Shown in pieces: positions 1-10,151 of a stretch of DNA of 64,000 nt; position 1 is the first letter of the stretch; every line of letters starts with the position of its first letter. The DNA is from Bacillus sp. SJS (lineage in GTDB: Bacteria; Bacillota; Bacilli; Bacillales; Bacillaceae), in NCBI RefSeq assembly GCF_000732485.2, contig NZ_JAQV02000005.1, forward strand, positions 1-64,000, in the 5' to 3' direction. The notes under the pieces are model-generated. The model made no database searches. It saw only the letters and a program-made list of their open reading frames with translations, and was not told the DNA's origin. A program made the position numbers and the translations under genes.

Positions 1-26
1 TTAAACCGCTGTTTGTCGAAATACCG

Positions 27-58
27 CAAAAAAAAAGAAGCCAAAATGAGCTTCTCTT
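27..58 (-). terminator. Intrinsic terminator downstream of ysxC
   Basis: Read on the minus strand, AGAAGC and GCTTCT pair around an 8-base loop and are followed by a run of eight T. It lies past the ysxC stop, at the end of the lonA-ysxC transcript, although a long-form dispersed repeat sits in between. Confidence 0.65.
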
Positions 59-94
59 CTTAAACATGGTCAAAAATAGTACCTAACCGAAGAA

Positions 95-185
95 TGAGTG
101 GAGGCCTTGACAGTTTCGTTCATATCAGGAGGCTCACCGCCCGCCCCGCGGAAAGCAAGCAATCTGCAGCGGAAATCAGCCAAAA
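95..185 (-). repeat. Dispersed intergenic repeat, long form (partial)
   Basis: Positions 129-155 are the exact reverse complement of 19302-19328 (27 bp). The right end carries the GCTGATTTCCGCTGCAG motif (reverse-complemented) shared with the copies near 19.3, 30.3, 39.2 and 57.5 kb. The left end does not show the terminal AATCAAC arm, so this copy looks truncated. It lies between ysxC and its terminator. Confidence 0.7.
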
Positions 186-213
186 CCAGCCTAATTTATG
201 GGCAACCTCTTCT

Positions 214-804
214 TTATTTGACTCCAGTCAGCCTCTTAATGGCTCCCCACGCCTCTTCCTTGCCTTTGGCAGTTTCAGCGGAGAATAGTACGATGGAGTC
301 TTCTTCAGCAAGGTCCAATTCCTCTTCCACGATCTTTACGTGCTTTTGCCACTTCGTTTTCGGAATTTTATCCGCTTTCGTTGCGACAACAATAACAGGG
401 ATTCCATAATGCTTAAGGAAATCGTACATCATGATATCATCTTTAGTCGGTTTATGACGGACATCAATAATGAGAACGACCGCTTTCAGTTCTTCCCGGT
501 TCGTTAAATACGTTTCGATCATTCTTCCCCATGCATCCCGCTCGCTCTTGGATACTTTTGCAAACCCGTATCCTGGTACATCCACAAAGTGAAGCACTTC
601 ATTAATAATATAGAAGTTCAGGGTTTGCGTCTTCCCGGGCTTAGAGGAAGTCCTGGCCAGATTTTTACGATTCAGCAGTTTGTTGATGAAGGAGGATTTC
701 CCAACATTCGACCTGCCTGCAAGCGCAATTTCGGGAAGACCTCCATCTGGATATTGCTCGGGTTTTACAGCACTTATTACAATTTCTGATGAGGTTACTT
801 TCAT
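214..804 (-). CDS. ysxC: Ribosome biogenesis GTP-binding protein YsxC/EngB
   Basis: Cytoplasmic TrmE-Era-EngA-like GTPase needed for late 50S subunit assembly. Visible motifs over 196 residues (B. subtilis YsxC is about 195): G1 GRSNVGKS at 30-37, a G2 Thr near 61, G3 DVPG at 75-78, G4 TKAD at 142-145 and a G5 SAE near 175. The ATG overlaps the lonA stop codon in an ATGA, so it is translationally coupled to lonA, as in other Bacillus. No unusual residues are seen. Confidence 0.97.
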   Translation of the reverse strand: MKVTSSEIVISAVKPEQYPDGGLPEIALAGRSNVGKSSFINKLLNRKNLARTSSKPGKTQTLNFYIINEVLHFVDVPGYGFAKVSKSERDAWGRMIETYLTNREELKAVVLIIDVRHKPTKDDIMMYDFLKHYGIPVIVVATKADKIPKTKWQKHVKIVEEELDLAEEDSIVLFSAETAKGKEEAWGAIKRLTGVK

Positions 805-3125
805 TTCGTTTCTCCAGTCAATGCATGTTTAAGCACTTCTTCAATGTCGGACACTAAAACAAAGGTCAGATCGTTGCGAATGCTTTCCGGTATATCTTCC
901 AAGTCTTTTTCGTTTTCTCTGGGCAAAATTATTTTTTTCAATCCTGCTCTGTGGGCTGACAGCGATTTTTCCTTCAACCCGCCAATCGGAAGCACACGGC
1001 CTCTCAGGGTGATTTCTCCTGTCATTCCCACCTCTTTCCTCACAGGTCTTCCTGTAAGAGCGGAGATGAGAGCAGTGGCCATTGTAATACCGGCTGAAGG
1101 CCCGTCTTTTGGTACAGCTCCTTCTGGAACGTGAATATGGATATCATTCTTTTCATGGAATTCAGGATCAATATTCAATTTCTCTGCTCTGGACCTGATA
1201 AAACTAAAGGCAGCCTGAGCGGATTCCTTCATCACATCTCCAAGCTTACCGGTTAAAATCAGTTTTCCTTTTCCGGGGGACAAGGATACTTCAATTGATA
1301 GGGTATCGCCTCCAACCGTTGTATAAGCGAGTCCGGTGGCAACTCCGATTTGATCCTCGATCTCTGCCTGGCCGTAACGGAAAATCTGTTTCCCGAGATA
1401 ATCCTGAAGCGTTTTGTCCGTAACAATAATTTTTTTCTTTTCTTCTGAAACAATCTTTTTAGCCGCTTTACGGCAAATAGCTGCAAGCTGGCGCTCCATT
1501 CCGCGCACGCCCGCTTCTCTTGTATAATACCGCACGATATTCTGAAGAGCTGTTTCCTTCACCTGAAGATTGGCCTTCTTCAGACCGTGAGCTTCGAGCT
1601 GCTTCGGCATTAAGTGATCTTTAGCAATTTGGATTTTTTCAAGCTCTGTATATCCGGCAATCGTAATGATTTCCATGCGGTCGCGGAGCGGACCCGGAAT
1701 CGTTGCAAGGTTATTCGCTGTTGCAACAAACATAACTTTCGATAGATCATAGGTTTCTTCTATATAATGGTCACTGAAATTATGGTTTTGCTCAGGATCG
1801 AGAACTTCAAGCAGAGCTGAAGAAGGATCCCCTCTAAAATCACTGGACATTTTATCGATTTCATCCAGAAGGAAGACCGGATTAATGCTGCCGGCTTTTT
1901 TCATTCCTTGGATGATACGGCCCGGCATTGCTCCAACATAGGTCCGGCGATGGCCTCGAATTTCAGATTCATCTCTGACACCGCCAAGAGAAATCCTCAC
2001 GAAGTTCCGGTTCAGTGATTTTGCAATCGAGCGGGCAAGTGATGTTTTCCCGACCCCAGGAGGTCCGGCAAGACAAAGAATCGGTCCTTTAAGCGAGTTT
2101 GTCAGCTTTTGAACGGCTAAATACTCCAGAACCCGCTCTTTCACTTTCTCCAGTCCATGATGGTCCTCATCGAGAATTTTTTCAGCAATTCTTAAATCAA
2201 GACGGTCCTCCGTTGCATTTGACCAAGGAAGAGATAGCAGCCAGTCAATATAATTGCGGATGACGGCGCTCTCAGCTGAACTGGAAGGGACCTTCTCATA
2301 TCTGTCGAGTTCCTTTGCGGCTGCAGCTTTTATCTCTTCTGGCATGCCAGCCTGTTCAATCTTTTCTGCCAGCAGGGAGACTTCACCCGTTTTGCCTTCT
2401 TTGTCGCCCAATTCTTTTTGGATGGCCTTCATTTGCTCGCGCAGGTAGTATTCCTTTTGCGTACGTTCCATTGACCGCTTAACCCTTTGGCCAATTTTCT
2501 TTTCAAGGTTCAGCACTTCTTTTTCGTTATTGATCATGCTGATCACCTTGTGCAGGCGGTCTTTTATATCCACAGTCTCCAGGACTTCCTGTTTTTCCTT
2601 CAGCTTCAGAGGCAAATGGGATGCAACAAGATCAGCCACGCGGCCCGGTTCATCTATGTCTGCAACAGAAGCAAAGGTCTCCGCAGATACCTTTTTGGAA
2701 AGCTTTATGTACTGCTCAAAGTATTCAAGCAGCGTTCTCATGAGCGCTTCACTTTCCACGTCTTTTTTCGATGAGTCCGTCAAGGTCTCAATCGTAACCA
2801 TGAGCGTATCATTTTCTTCCTGGAAAGAATGAATCTCTCCTCTTTCCAAGCCTTCAACAAGCACACGGATTGTTCCATTTGGAAGCTTCAGCATCTGCTT
2901 TATTTTCGTATATGTTCCTACACGGTACACATCGTCCTCTGCAGGTTCATCTATAGAAATATCCTTTTGTGTAGCTAAAAATATCATGTGATCGTTCATC
3001 ATGGCCGTTTCCAACGCCTGAACTGATTTATCCCTGCCGACATCCAAGTGAAGAACCATGGTTGGGTAGACCAATAGCCCTCTTAATGGAAGCAAAGGAA
3101 TGGTTGCCTTATTATTATTCGCCAT
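801..3125 (-). CDS. lonA: ATP-dependent protease LonA
   Basis: Cytosolic AAA+ serine protease that degrades misfolded and regulatory proteins. The 774 residues match the B. subtilis length. Order of domains: N-terminal substrate-binding LON domain (1 to about 200), coiled-coil stretch, AAA+ module with Walker A GPPGVGKT near 355, then the protease domain with the Ser-Lys dyad at Ser677 (in DGPSAG) and Lys720 (in GGLKEK). A GGAGGTG ribosome binding site lies 7 nt before the ATG. lonA is followed by ysxC with a 4-nt overlap and preceded by lonB with a terminator between them, so it is expected to have its own promoter in 3126-3260. I could not assign that promoter firmly. Confidence 0.98.
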   Translation of the reverse strand: MANNNKATIPLLPLRGLLVYPTMVLHLDVGRDKSVQALETAMMNDHMIFLATQKDISIDEPAEDDVYRVGTYTKIKQMLKLPNGTIRVLVEGLERGEIHSFQEENDTLMVTIETLTDSSKKDVESEALMRTLLEYFEQYIKLSKKVSAETFASVADIDEPGRVADLVASHLPLKLKEKQEVLETVDIKDRLHKVISMINNEKEVLNLEKKIGQRVKRSMERTQKEYYLREQMKAIQKELGDKEGKTGEVSLLAEKIEQAGMPEEIKAAAAKELDRYEKVPSSSAESAVIRNYIDWLLSLPWSNATEDRLDLRIAEKILDEDHHGLEKVKERVLEYLAVQKLTNSLKGPILCLAGPPGVGKTSLARSIAKSLNRNFVRISLGGVRDESEIRGHRRTYVGAMPGRIIQGMKKAGSINPVFLLDEIDKMSSDFRGDPSSALLEVLDPEQNHNFSDHYIEETYDLSKVMFVATANNLATIPGPLRDRMEIITIAGYTELEKIQIAKDHLMPKQLEAHGLKKANLQVKETALQNIVRYYTREAGVRGMERQLAAICRKAAKKIVSEEKKKIIVTDKTLQDYLGKQIFRYGQAEIEDQIGVATGLAYTTVGGDTLSIEVSLSPGKGKLILTGKLGDVMKESAQAAFSFIRSRAEKLNIDPEFHEKNDIHIHVPEGAVPKDGPSAGITMATALISALTGRPVRKEVGMTGEITLRGRVLPIGGLKEKSLSAHRAGLKKIILPRENEKDLEDIPESIRNDLTFVLVSDIEEVLKHALTGETK

Positions 3126-3263
3126 ACCTATGCACCTCCGTCTCTTTCTTGATAGAGTATGTGCGAGTTCTTGTCTAATTCTAACTTATTCTTTATAGGG
3201 TGTCTATTTGGATGTTTAATTTTTGCCCATCGAGTGAACCTGCCTTCTCTATGCACAGGAAAA

Positions 3264-3287
3264 CCCCCAGGCTGCCTGGAGGTTCAC
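3264..3287 (-). terminator. Intrinsic terminator of lonB
   Basis: On the minus strand CCTCCAGG-CAG-CCTGGGGG forms an 8-bp stem (one G-U pair) followed by TTTTCC. It separates lonB from lonA, in line with separate transcription of the two. Confidence 0.7.
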
Positions 3288-3308
3288 CGCTATTTACTAT
3301 ATGCAGAC

Positions 3309-4955
3309 TCAAACTGATTTTTTCTCGTTCAACAAAAATTCAGCAGGAGGATCAAGCAGTGCATGATCCAGGACTTCCTGAAAATTCGATACGGGTATGA
3401 TGGTAATTCCAGGTATGTCTTCCAATATGGACTGACTGTTCTCTGCCGGAATAATGACTCGTTTTGCACCGGCAAGCTTTGCCGCTTTTATTTTCGGGAC
3501 AACGCCGCCGATGGGCTTCACATGACCATGAATACTGATTTCGCCAGTCATCGCAATGGTATGATCAATGGGGATTTTGTGGATCGCTGAAAAAATACCT
3601 GCCGCCATGGCAATTCCCGCTGAAGGTCCGTCAATCGGAACGCCGCCAGGGAAGTTAACATGAATTTCAAAGTTCTCCGCATCCACACCCATAGACTTAA
3701 GGACGGTAATCACGTTTTCCACTGACCCTTTTGCCATACTTTTTCTCCGAATCGATTTTCCACGGTCCCCAATGCTTTCCTCTTCTACAATGCCGGTAAT
3801 GTTTACGCTGCCTTTATCTTTCGCAGGGAGAACCATTACCTCAATTTCTAAGAGGGAGCCTGTATTAGGACCATGTACCGCAAGGCCGTTTACTAGACCA
3901 ACTTTGGCTTCAAGACCGATTTTCCGGTCAAATCTCGGTGACATTTGACTGGAATGGATGACCCACTCAATATCTTTAACGGTCACCTCACCCCGGTCCT
4001 CATTCATCGCCATGCCCGCAACAATTTGCATCATATTGACGATTTCCCGTCCATTTCTCGCATAAGAGGTCATCAAATCAATTCCCTGAGGTGACACGTT
4101 CATGCCAATTTTAACAGCTGCTTTGTTGGCTACAATGGACAGCTCTGCTTGGTCAAGCTCCCGGAAGAACACTTCCACACACCGGGATCTAATTGCAGGG
4201 GGAATCTCATTCGGAGTTCTCGTGGTTGCTCCGATTAAACGGAAATCCGCCGGCAGGCCATTTTGGAAAATATCATGAATATGCGTCGGGATGTTTGAAT
4301 TTTCTTCACTGTAATAGGCACTTTCCAGAAAAACCTTTCGATCTTCCAGAACTTTAAGCATCTTGTTCATTTGGATAGGATGGAGCTCGCCAATTTCATC
4401 AATAAACAAGACTCCTCCGTGCGCATGGGTGACTGCTCCCTGCTTGGGCTGAGGAATTCCAGCCTGTCCCATTGCCCCTGCTCCTTGATAAATCGGGTCA
4501 TGAACAGAGCCGATGAGTGGATCGGCGATTCCCCGCTCATCAAATCTTGCTGTGGTCGCATCTAATTCTACAAATACTGCGGATGGCCTGAATGGCGATT
4601 TTCCATTTCGTTTTGCTTCCTCTAAAACAAGCCTTGCCGCCGCCGTTTTCCCAACTCCTGGAGGCCCATAAATGATCACGTGCTGAGGATTCGGGCCGCA
4701 TAACGCTGCACTTAAGGACCGAATGCCATCCTCCTGTCCAACAATGTCTGCGAACGTCTTCGGACGCACTCTTTCCGATAGCGGTTCACTTAAACGAATG
4801 GATCTCATCTTCCTAAGCTGTTCCATTTCTTTTTTCGATTCCCTGTCTATGGAAACCTTTTGAGTCCTTTGGCTTTTAAGTAAATTCCAAAAATACAGGC
4901 CGATGATAATGCCGAAAAACAATTGCACGAACAGTGCGATGCTTGTCCAACTCAT
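3309..4955 (-). CDS. lonB: Sporulation-associated ATP-dependent protease LonB
   Basis: Membrane-anchored AAA+ protease, made in the B. subtilis forespore. The 548 residues begin with one hydrophobic segment (about 5-23), then Walker A GPPGVGKT at 97-104. The C-terminal Lon protease domain has Ser445 in DGPSAG and Lys488, the same 43-residue spacing as the LonA dyad. The LonA-type N-terminal substrate domain is absent, as expected for LonB. The ATG is preceded by AGGAGGG at 7 nt. A strong match to a SigF promoter lies 80 nt upstream (5035-5064), agreeing with forespore expression known in B. subtilis. Confidence 0.96.
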   Translation of the reverse strand: MSWTSIALFVQLFFGIIIGLYFWNLLKSQRTQKVSIDRESKKEMEQLRKMRSIRLSEPLSERVRPKTFADIVGQEDGIRSLSAALCGPNPQHVIIYGPPGVGKTAAARLVLEEAKRNGKSPFRPSAVFVELDATTARFDERGIADPLIGSVHDPIYQGAGAMGQAGIPQPKQGAVTHAHGGVLFIDEIGELHPIQMNKMLKVLEDRKVFLESAYYSEENSNIPTHIHDIFQNGLPADFRLIGATTRTPNEIPPAIRSRCVEVFFRELDQAELSIVANKAAVKIGMNVSPQGIDLMTSYARNGREIVNMMQIVAGMAMNEDRGEVTVKDIEWVIHSSQMSPRFDRKIGLEAKVGLVNGLAVHGPNTGSLLEIEVMVLPAKDKGSVNITGIVEEESIGDRGKSIRRKSMAKGSVENVITVLKSMGVDAENFEIHVNFPGGVPIDGPSAGIAMAAGIFSAIHKIPIDHTIAMTGEISIHGHVKPIGGVVPKIKAAKLAGAKRVIIPAENSQSILEDIPGITIIPVSNFQEVLDHALLDPPAEFLLNEKKSV

Positions 4956-5034
4956 ATTGGTCCCTCCTGCCGCTTCCTTTTTCTATGTAAAAGAGTCATC
5001 CTCTCTTAGCCATGTTGCTGCTTCTTGCTCCATC

Positions 5035-5064
5035 TAGTATCTCCCCCTCCTCAAAGGAATAAAC
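5035..5064 (-). promoter_or_regulatory. Candidate SigF promoter of lonB
   Basis: Minus strand GTTTA, 15 nt, GGAGATACTA. The -10 fits the SigF consensus GGNRANAHTR at all ten positions, and the -35 fits GYATA at four of five. It gives a leader of about 73 nt before lonB. The pattern match is direct; the assignment also rests on lonB being SigF-dependent in B. subtilis. SigG recognises similar sites. Confidence 0.65.
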
Positions 5065-5175
5065 CCGAAGCTTAAAGATTTACAGTCGGAAACGATGAGT
5101 TTTACGGATGACCATTTGATGCGGAAGAGACCGTAACATAAGGAGGAATGCCAGCAGAAATTTTTTTAAGAAACA

Positions 5176-5205
5176 TAAAAAAGCCCGGGAGGCCCCGGGC
5201 TTTAT
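5176..5205 (-). terminator. Intrinsic terminator of clpX
   Basis: GCCCGGG and CCCGGGC form a GC-only stem, followed on the minus strand by a six-T run. It lies 10 nt past the clpX stop and isolates clpX from lonB. Confidence 0.85.
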
Positions 5206-5213
5206 ATCAGCGA

Positions 5214-6479
5214 TTAAGCTGAAGTCTTTTTATCTTTTTCAATCACTGTTCCATCATTTGTAACAAGCTTTGGCGGAACCTGATCAGAAACCGTTGCTCC
5301 GGTAATGACACATTTTTCAATATCATCACGGGATGGCAGTTCAAACATAACGTCCAGCATAAGTCCTTCAATGATGGACCTTAAGCCGCGGGCTCCGGTT
5401 TTACGCTCAATGGCTTTTTTGGAGATTTCGAGCAGGGCTTCCTCTTCAAACTCAAGCTCTACTCCATCAAGATCAAGCATTTTCTGATATTGCTTAACAA
5501 GGGCATTCTTAGGCTTTGTCAAAATTTCAACAAGCGCACCTTCATCAAGCGGCTCCAGGCTTGAAATAACCGGTAGACGGCCGATGAATTCTGGAATCAA
5601 ACCGAATTTAAGCAAATCTTCTGGAAGGACTTTAGAAAGAAGCATTTTTTGATCCAGCTCTTCTTTCGTATTATCTGATCCAAAACCGATTACCTTCTTG
5701 CCTAAACGGCGTTTGATAATCTGTTCGATCCCATCAAACGCTCCTCCGCAAATGAAGAGAATGTTTGTTGTATCGATTTGAATAAACTCCTGATGAGGAT
5801 GCTTGCGTCCGCCCTGCGGAGGTACGCTTGCAACCGTTCCTTCAAGAATTTTCAGCAATGCCTGCTGAACGCCTTCACCTGAAACATCGCGAGTAATCGA
5901 TGGATTTTCAGATTTTCGTGCCACTTTGTCAATTTCATCAATGTAGATAATGCCTTTTTCAGCTTTTTCTACATCATAGTCTGCTGCCTGAATCAGCTTA
6001 AGAAGGATATTTTCTACGTCTTCACCAACATACCCAGCCTCTGTAAGAGAAGTAGCATCCGCAATGGCAAATGGTACATTCAGAATTCTGGCTAATGTTT
6101 GAGCAAGTAGGGTTTTACCGCTCCCAGTAGGTCCGATCATGGCAATATTACTCTTTGAAAGCTCAACATCATCAATTTTGCTGCTAGAATTGATTCGCTT
6201 GTAGTGATTGTATACAGCTACAGCCAATGATTTTTTCGCTGCATCCTGTCCGATTACATACTCATCAAGAATTTCTCTGATTTCAGCAGGTTTCGGAACA
6301 TCTTTAAATTCAACTTCCTCTTCTGTACCAAGCTCTTCTTCAACGATTTCCGTGCAGAGCTCAATGCATTCGTCACATATATAAACACCCGGTCCAGCTA
6401 CCAGCTTGCGTACTTGATCCTGTGTCTTTCCGCAGAATGAACATTTAAGCTGTCCTTTTTCATCATTAAATTTAAACAT
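5214..6479 (-). CDS. clpX: ATP-dependent Clp protease ATP-binding subunit ClpX
   Basis: Unfoldase that feeds substrates to the ClpP peptidase. In 421 residues the N-terminal zinc-binding domain shows Cys13, Cys16, Cys35 and Cys38 (CSFC...CDEC). Walker A GPTGSGKT is at 116-123, Walker B IIYIDEID near 180, and an IGF loop for ClpP docking lies in the [10 protein letters not shown] segment. The gene is monocistronic: a long upstream gap with its own promoter, and a strong terminator right after the stop. Length and motifs match the family with no irregularity. Confidence 0.98.
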   Translation of the reverse strand: MFKFNDEKGQLKCSFCGKTQDQVRKLVAGPGVYICDECIELCTEIVEEELGTEEEVEFKDVPKPAEIREILDEYVIGQDAAKKSLAVAVYNHYKRINSSSKIDDVELSKSNIAMIGPTGSGKTLLAQTLARILNVPFAIADATSLTEAGYVGEDVENILLKLIQAADYDVEKAEKGIIYIDEIDKVARKSENPSITRDVSGEGVQQALLKILEGTVASVPPQGGRKHPHQEFIQIDTTNILFICGGAFDGIEQIIKRRLGKKVIGFGSDNTKEELDQKMLLSKVLPEDLLKFGLIPEFIGRLPVISSLEPLDEGALVEILTKPKNALVKQYQKMLDLDGVELEFEEEALLEISKKAIERKTGARGLRSIIEGLMLDVMFELPSRDDIEKCVITGATVSDQVPPKLVTNDGTVIEKDKKTSA

Positions 6480-6881
6480 TATTTCACCCCTTATTCTTTA
6501 TCTCTTCATACGATCAAAACCCCGTCCATCAGCGAATACAAATGGTACATTTACAGAGATAATCCGTGAGGGCTGTTCTCCGATAAGGTATAGGAATCGC
6601 AAGTCAATCAAGTATGTACTGCATTTTAACATAAACACTGCGGTGATGGATATTAAGATGTTTGAAGATCAATTGCTGCTATGTATGCTTTCCTATATCC
6701 TACCCTAAATTTTGAAGAAAAAACATCTTTTGCATACTTATGCGGCAGGTAAATCACGGAGTTCCCTGAAAGGGATATGTAATGATGTATGTATATGTAT
6801 TTTAGCATGTTTTCAATTAATTAGGAATGATCCTGCTTCTAAGTATGTGTCGCCATTTTCTGCAAAAGCTTTTGTTTAGAA
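6480..6881. other. Intergenic region tig-clpX
   Basis: AT-rich stretch of about 400 bases upstream of clpX. Apart from the candidate clpX promoter (-10 at 6623-6628) and the tig terminator at its far edge, I see no gene. No reading frame with a ribosome binding site was found. Confidence 0.5.
6623..6631 (-). promoter_or_regulatory. Candidate SigA promoter of clpX (extended -10)
   Basis: Minus strand TGTTAAAAT, an extended -10 (TG-N-TAAAAT). No convincing -35 is present at 17 nt. It would give a leader of about 140 nt for clpX. Confidence 0.45.
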
Positions 6882-6911
6882 AACAGGGCACGATCTAATC
6901 GCGCCCTGTCA
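6882..6911 (-). terminator. Intrinsic terminator of tig
   Basis: Minus strand CAGGGCGCGA and TCGTGCCCTG pair around a 5-base loop, followed by TTTTC. It lies just past the tig stop. Confidence 0.85.
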
Positions 6912-6922
6912 GCTAATTTATA

Positions 6923-8209
6923 TTATGCAGCGTTTTTGCTGTTTTCCACTAAGAAATCAATGGCTTTGCGGATTTTAAGATCCTCTTTCACAGCGTCGGT
7001 TGAACCAAGGGCTTGTTTGATGCTATCTACAGGCATGTTATACATTTCAGCCATTTTAGAAAGCTCTTCATCCACTTCGGCATCCGTTACTTCAAGGTTT
7101 TCTGCTGCAGCTACCGCTTCAAGAGTAAGGTTGAATTTCACACGTTTTGCAGCATCTTCGTTCATTTGCTGTTTCAGTGCTTCTTCATCCTGACCGGAGA
7201 ATTGGAAGTACAGTTCAAGGTTCATCCCTTGCATTTGAAGACGCTGTTCGAATTCTTTCATCATGCGCTCTACTTCGCTGTCGATCATCACTTGCGGAAT
7301 TTCTACTTCTGCATTTTCAGCAGCTTTTTCTACAAGTGCGTCACGAAGCTTGTTTTCTGCTTCAGTTTTGCGTGTTTCCTGAAGGCGCTCTTTCGTTTTA
7401 GCTTTTAGCGCTTCAAGTGTTTCTACTTCTTCATCAACATCTTTAGCGAATTCATCGTCAAGCTCTGGAAGTTCCTTCGCTTTGATTTCATGAATTTTCA
7501 CTTTGAATGTAGCCGCTTTTCCAGCCAGCTCTTCAGCGTGGTATTCTTCCGGGAATGTTACTTCCACATCTTTCTCAGCACCTGTCTCAAGTCCTACAAG
7601 CTGCTCTTCGAAACCTGGAATGAAAGAACCGGATCCAATTTCAAGAGAATAGTTGTCCGCTTGTCCGCCTTCAAATGCTTCACCATCTACGAAGCCTTCG
7701 AAGTCCATTACAACTGTGTCTCCATCTTCAATCTTGCCATCTTCTTTCACAACAAGCTCAGCTTGGCGCTCTTGAAGCTGCTTTAATTCCTGATCTACAT
7801 CTTCGTCTGTTACCTCAGCATCGTCCTTGTCAACTTCAAGGCCTTTGTAATCCCCAAGTTTCACTTCAGGCTTCACTGTTACTTTTGCTGTGAAAGTAAG
7901 TGTTTCACCTTTACCCATTGAATCGATGTCAATTTCAGGGCGGTCGATTGGTTCGATTGCAGTCTCGTCAATTGCTTTTCCGTATTCAACCGGAAGAAGA
8001 ATATCGAGTGCGTCCTGATACAATGATTCTACTCCAAAACGTTGTTCAAACAGGCTGCGCGGAACTTTCCCTTTGCGGAAGCCAGGAATGGATACTTGCT
8101 GTACGACTTTTTTAAATGCTTCGTCCAAAGCGTTGTCGAAAGTTTCAGCATCCACTTCAACAGTCAAAATCCCTTGATTACCTTCAAGTTTTTCCCATTT
8201 AGCAGACAT
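6923..8209 (-). CDS. tig: Trigger factor (ribosome-associated chaperone and prolyl isomerase)
   Basis: Binds at the ribosomal exit tunnel and helps nascent chains fold. The 428 residues show the ribosome-binding signature GFRKGK at 43-48 in the N-terminal domain, a central FKBP-type PPIase domain (about 160-245, containing [11 protein letters not shown] and IPGFEEQL), and a long acidic helical C-terminal chaperone domain. A GGAGGG site precedes the ATG. A strong SigA promoter lies at 8333-8360 and a terminator follows, so it is a single-gene unit between ysoA and clpX. Confidence 0.98.
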   Translation of the reverse strand: MSAKWEKLEGNQGILTVEVDAETFDNALDEAFKKVVQQVSIPGFRKGKVPRSLFEQRFGVESLYQDALDILLPVEYGKAIDETAIEPIDRPEIDIDSMGKGETLTFTAKVTVKPEVKLGDYKGLEVDKDDAEVTDEDVDQELKQLQERQAELVVKEDGKIEDGDTVVMDFEGFVDGEAFEGGQADNYSLEIGSGSFIPGFEEQLVGLETGAEKDVEVTFPEEYHAEELAGKAATFKVKIHEIKAKELPELDDEFAKDVDEEVETLEALKAKTKERLQETRKTEAENKLRDALVEKAAENAEVEIPQVMIDSEVERMMKEFEQRLQMQGMNLELYFQFSGQDEEALKQQMNEDAAKRVKFNLTLEAVAAAENLEVTDAEVDEELSKMAEMYNMPVDSIKQALGSTDAVKEDLKIRKAIDFLVENSKNAA

Positions 8210-8332
8210 GCGTTTCCCTCCAAAAATCTATAGTATGTGGTTAGTTTCATGATTCATTAAATCAGCAGCAACATCAGCTGCATTATGTAAATCGAGCGTT
8301 TTCCGCTCCACATCACGATATGAAACCATTTC

Positions 8333-8360
8333 ATTATAACACAGAATGACTTGGTTTCAA
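8333..8360 (-). promoter_or_regulatory. SigA promoter of tig
   Basis: Minus strand TTGAAA, 16 nt, TATAAT, with an added TG extension (TGTTATAAT). The leader of roughly 115 nt holds a GAGCG-GAAAA-CGCTC hairpin (about 8293-8307) with no T-run. That hairpin could stabilise the mRNA. Confidence 0.7.
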
Positions 8361-8382
8361 CCTATTCCAATATTTTTCTAAA

Positions 8383-9414
8383 TTAGACAGGCCCATGATC
8401 CAGATATGACATTTTTTCAATCTGAAAGATCCTGCTGCAAGCATCTGCCAGCTGAAAAGGAGGAATGCGATACATATTTCCAATCTCCTCTTCATCAATA
8501 TCGATTCCATGCATTTCATAACCAGCCTTATGAAGAGCTGCAGCCCAAAGGGAAGCATCAGCAGGCTTTGGCAGGAAAGGGAACAGAACAAACAGGTGAC
8601 GGATCCACAGCTCTTTTACCGCTTCAAATAGAGCCGGGTTTTCAGCTCCAAGTACATCATCAAGTAAAATTAGCACCTTTTTGGCAAAAGGTGTATCAGA
8701 TAGGTCTGACAAAGAAGCAGGCACAACGGTCAGCACATCCTCAAACTTCTCAATCGTAACGCTTTTTTCCACCTCATGCTCCATGAGCACCTGCAGAATC
8801 ATTGTTTTAATGACCGGGTGGGCATGAGTATGCTCCAAAAGAGATCTCAGTGTAGGCATATGCTTTGCTACGTTCCGGTCACGGATCGATTGAATATATT
8901 CAATCTGCCGGGAGGGATCCGCCATAAATGTTTCTGATTCTGTCCAATCATCAGGCTCGTAGCTGAAAGACTCCTCTTCTTCCAATCCGGCATCCTGCTC
9001 AGAGCCGCTCATCCGACGGCTAAAATCAAGCAATCTGTAAAATTGCTCTGCACTTTCTGCCGGAAGCTGATTCTCCTGTAAAACGGCTTCGATTGTCGTT
9101 TGGACTTCGTTATATTCCCTCAGCTGAATTAGAATCGTCAAATATACCTGCAGCACAGTAAAATACTGGCCGATGTCTTCATTCAGCATTTTTTTGCATA
9201 CTTTGCCTGCTTCGTGCAGCTCCCCCATTTCCATAAGGCACAAAGCAATTCCAAGCTGTATTTCAGCCTGATCTTCATCCATATTTCTTGCTTCCGAGAA
9301 AAATTCCAGTGCATCCTGGAACTGTTTCTTTTTCAAAGCTTCCATCCCCTTGTCGACGAGGCGCTCCTTCAGGTTTGGAAATGGAATGATCTTTGATTTT
9401 TTGTCTTCACTCAT
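8383..9414 (-). CDS. ysoA: TPR-repeat protein YsoA
   Basis: Protein of 343 residues, near the B. subtilis YsoA length (about 340), in the same place between tig and leuD. The N-terminal part reads as tetratricopeptide helices (a KGMEALKKKQFQDALEFFSE repeat near residue 23 and further A-helix/B-helix pairs up to about 125). The rest is acidic and without a known catalytic motif. TPR domains mediate protein-protein contact; the partner is unknown. No signal peptide or membrane segment is seen. Confidence 0.85.
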   Translation of the reverse strand: MSEDKKSKIIPFPNLKERLVDKGMEALKKKQFQDALEFFSEARNMDEDQAEIQLGIALCLMEMGELHEAGKVCKKMLNEDIGQYFTVLQVYLTILIQLREYNEVQTTIEAVLQENQLPAESAEQFYRLLDFSRRMSGSEQDAGLEEEESFSYEPDDWTESETFMADPSRQIEYIQSIRDRNVAKHMPTLRSLLEHTHAHPVIKTMILQVLMEHEVEKSVTIEKFEDVLTVVPASLSDLSDTPFAKKVLILLDDVLGAENPALFEAVKELWIRHLFVLFPFLPKPADASLWAAALHKAGYEMHGIDIDEEEIGNMYRIPPFQLADACSRIFQIEKMSYLDHGPV

Positions 9415-9505
9415 GAATCAGACCAACTCCGCGTTCATTTTTGTTACAAGTTTACCAATGTGCTGAACGGAACACAAGCAGCAAGGAGTCCCGGCTGCAG
9501 CCAGC

Positions 9506-9539
9506 AAAAAGGTGCAAAGCAGTAAATGCTTTGCACCTA
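9506..9539 (-). terminator. Intrinsic terminator of the ilv-leu operon
   Basis: Minus strand AGGTGCAAAGCA and TGCTTTGCACCT pair perfectly over 12 bp around a 5-base loop, followed by five T. It lies immediately after leuD. Confidence 0.9.
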
Positions 9540-9546
9540 TCTCCCA

Positions 9547-10137
9547 TTATACAATCCGGCTTTCTTCAAATTGGCGAATTCTGTCCTCATGGATGAGTGT
9601 ATAAGCGATTTCGTCTCTTCCATTGATCAGCATATCCTTCCAATGGGGATCGATTTCGAAGGCGGCTGCCAATCCTGTATCCGCCCAGATTGTCTGGTCG
9701 GCCAAATTAACGGTGAGCTCCACTCCCCCGCTATTGGCTTTTTCCATAAATTCCGTAATTTTTTCTTTTTCCAGTCGAATCGGAAGAATGCCGTTTTTCA
9801 GGCAGTTCTGATGGAAAATATCTGCAAAGGACGGGGCAATGATGACTTTGAAGCCGTAATCGCCTAAGGCCCATGGCGCATGTTCCCTCGAGGATCCGCA
9901 CCCGAAATTTTCTCCGGCAGCCAAAATCGTCGCTCCCGCAAATTCAGGCCTGTTTAATTCAAAATCAGGATTTGGCTCATAATCCTCTTTATAGCGCCAG
10001 TCATAGAAGGCAAATCTGCCATAGCCCGTTCTTTCAATCCGTTTTAAAAACTGTTTCGGAATAATCTGATCGGTATCGACGTTGTCTCGATCGAGAACTG
10101 CAACTTTTCCTTTATGAAGAAGAAACGGCTGAAGCAT
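9547..10137 (-). CDS. leuD: 3-isopropylmalate dehydratase small subunit
   Basis: Swivelling subunit of isopropylmalate isomerase, converting 2- to 3-isopropylmalate with LeuC. The 196 residues contain the family signatures VDTDQIIPKQFL (about 21-32) and GCGSSREHAPWAL (about 80-92). It is the last gene of the ilv-leu operon, 14 nt after leuC and directly followed by the operon terminator. Confidence 0.97.
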   Translation of the reverse strand: MLQPFLLHKGKVAVLDRDNVDTDQIIPKQFLKRIERTGYGRFAFYDWRYKEDYEPNPDFELNRPEFAGATILAAGENFGCGSSREHAPWALGDYGFKVIIAPSFADIFHQNCLKNGILPIRLEKEKITEFMEKANSGGVELTVNLADQTIWADTGLAAAFEIDPHWKDMLINGRDEIAYTLIHEDRIRQFEESRIV

Positions 10138-10151
10138 GAAGATCTCCCTCC

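Noticed and set aside
94-409. Overlapping plus-strand frames at the window start
   Set aside because: One lies on the dispersed repeat, the other is the shadow of ysxC.
8290-8310. Terminator in the tig leader
   Set aside because: The GAGCG/CGCTC hairpin has no T-run after it on the minus strand.
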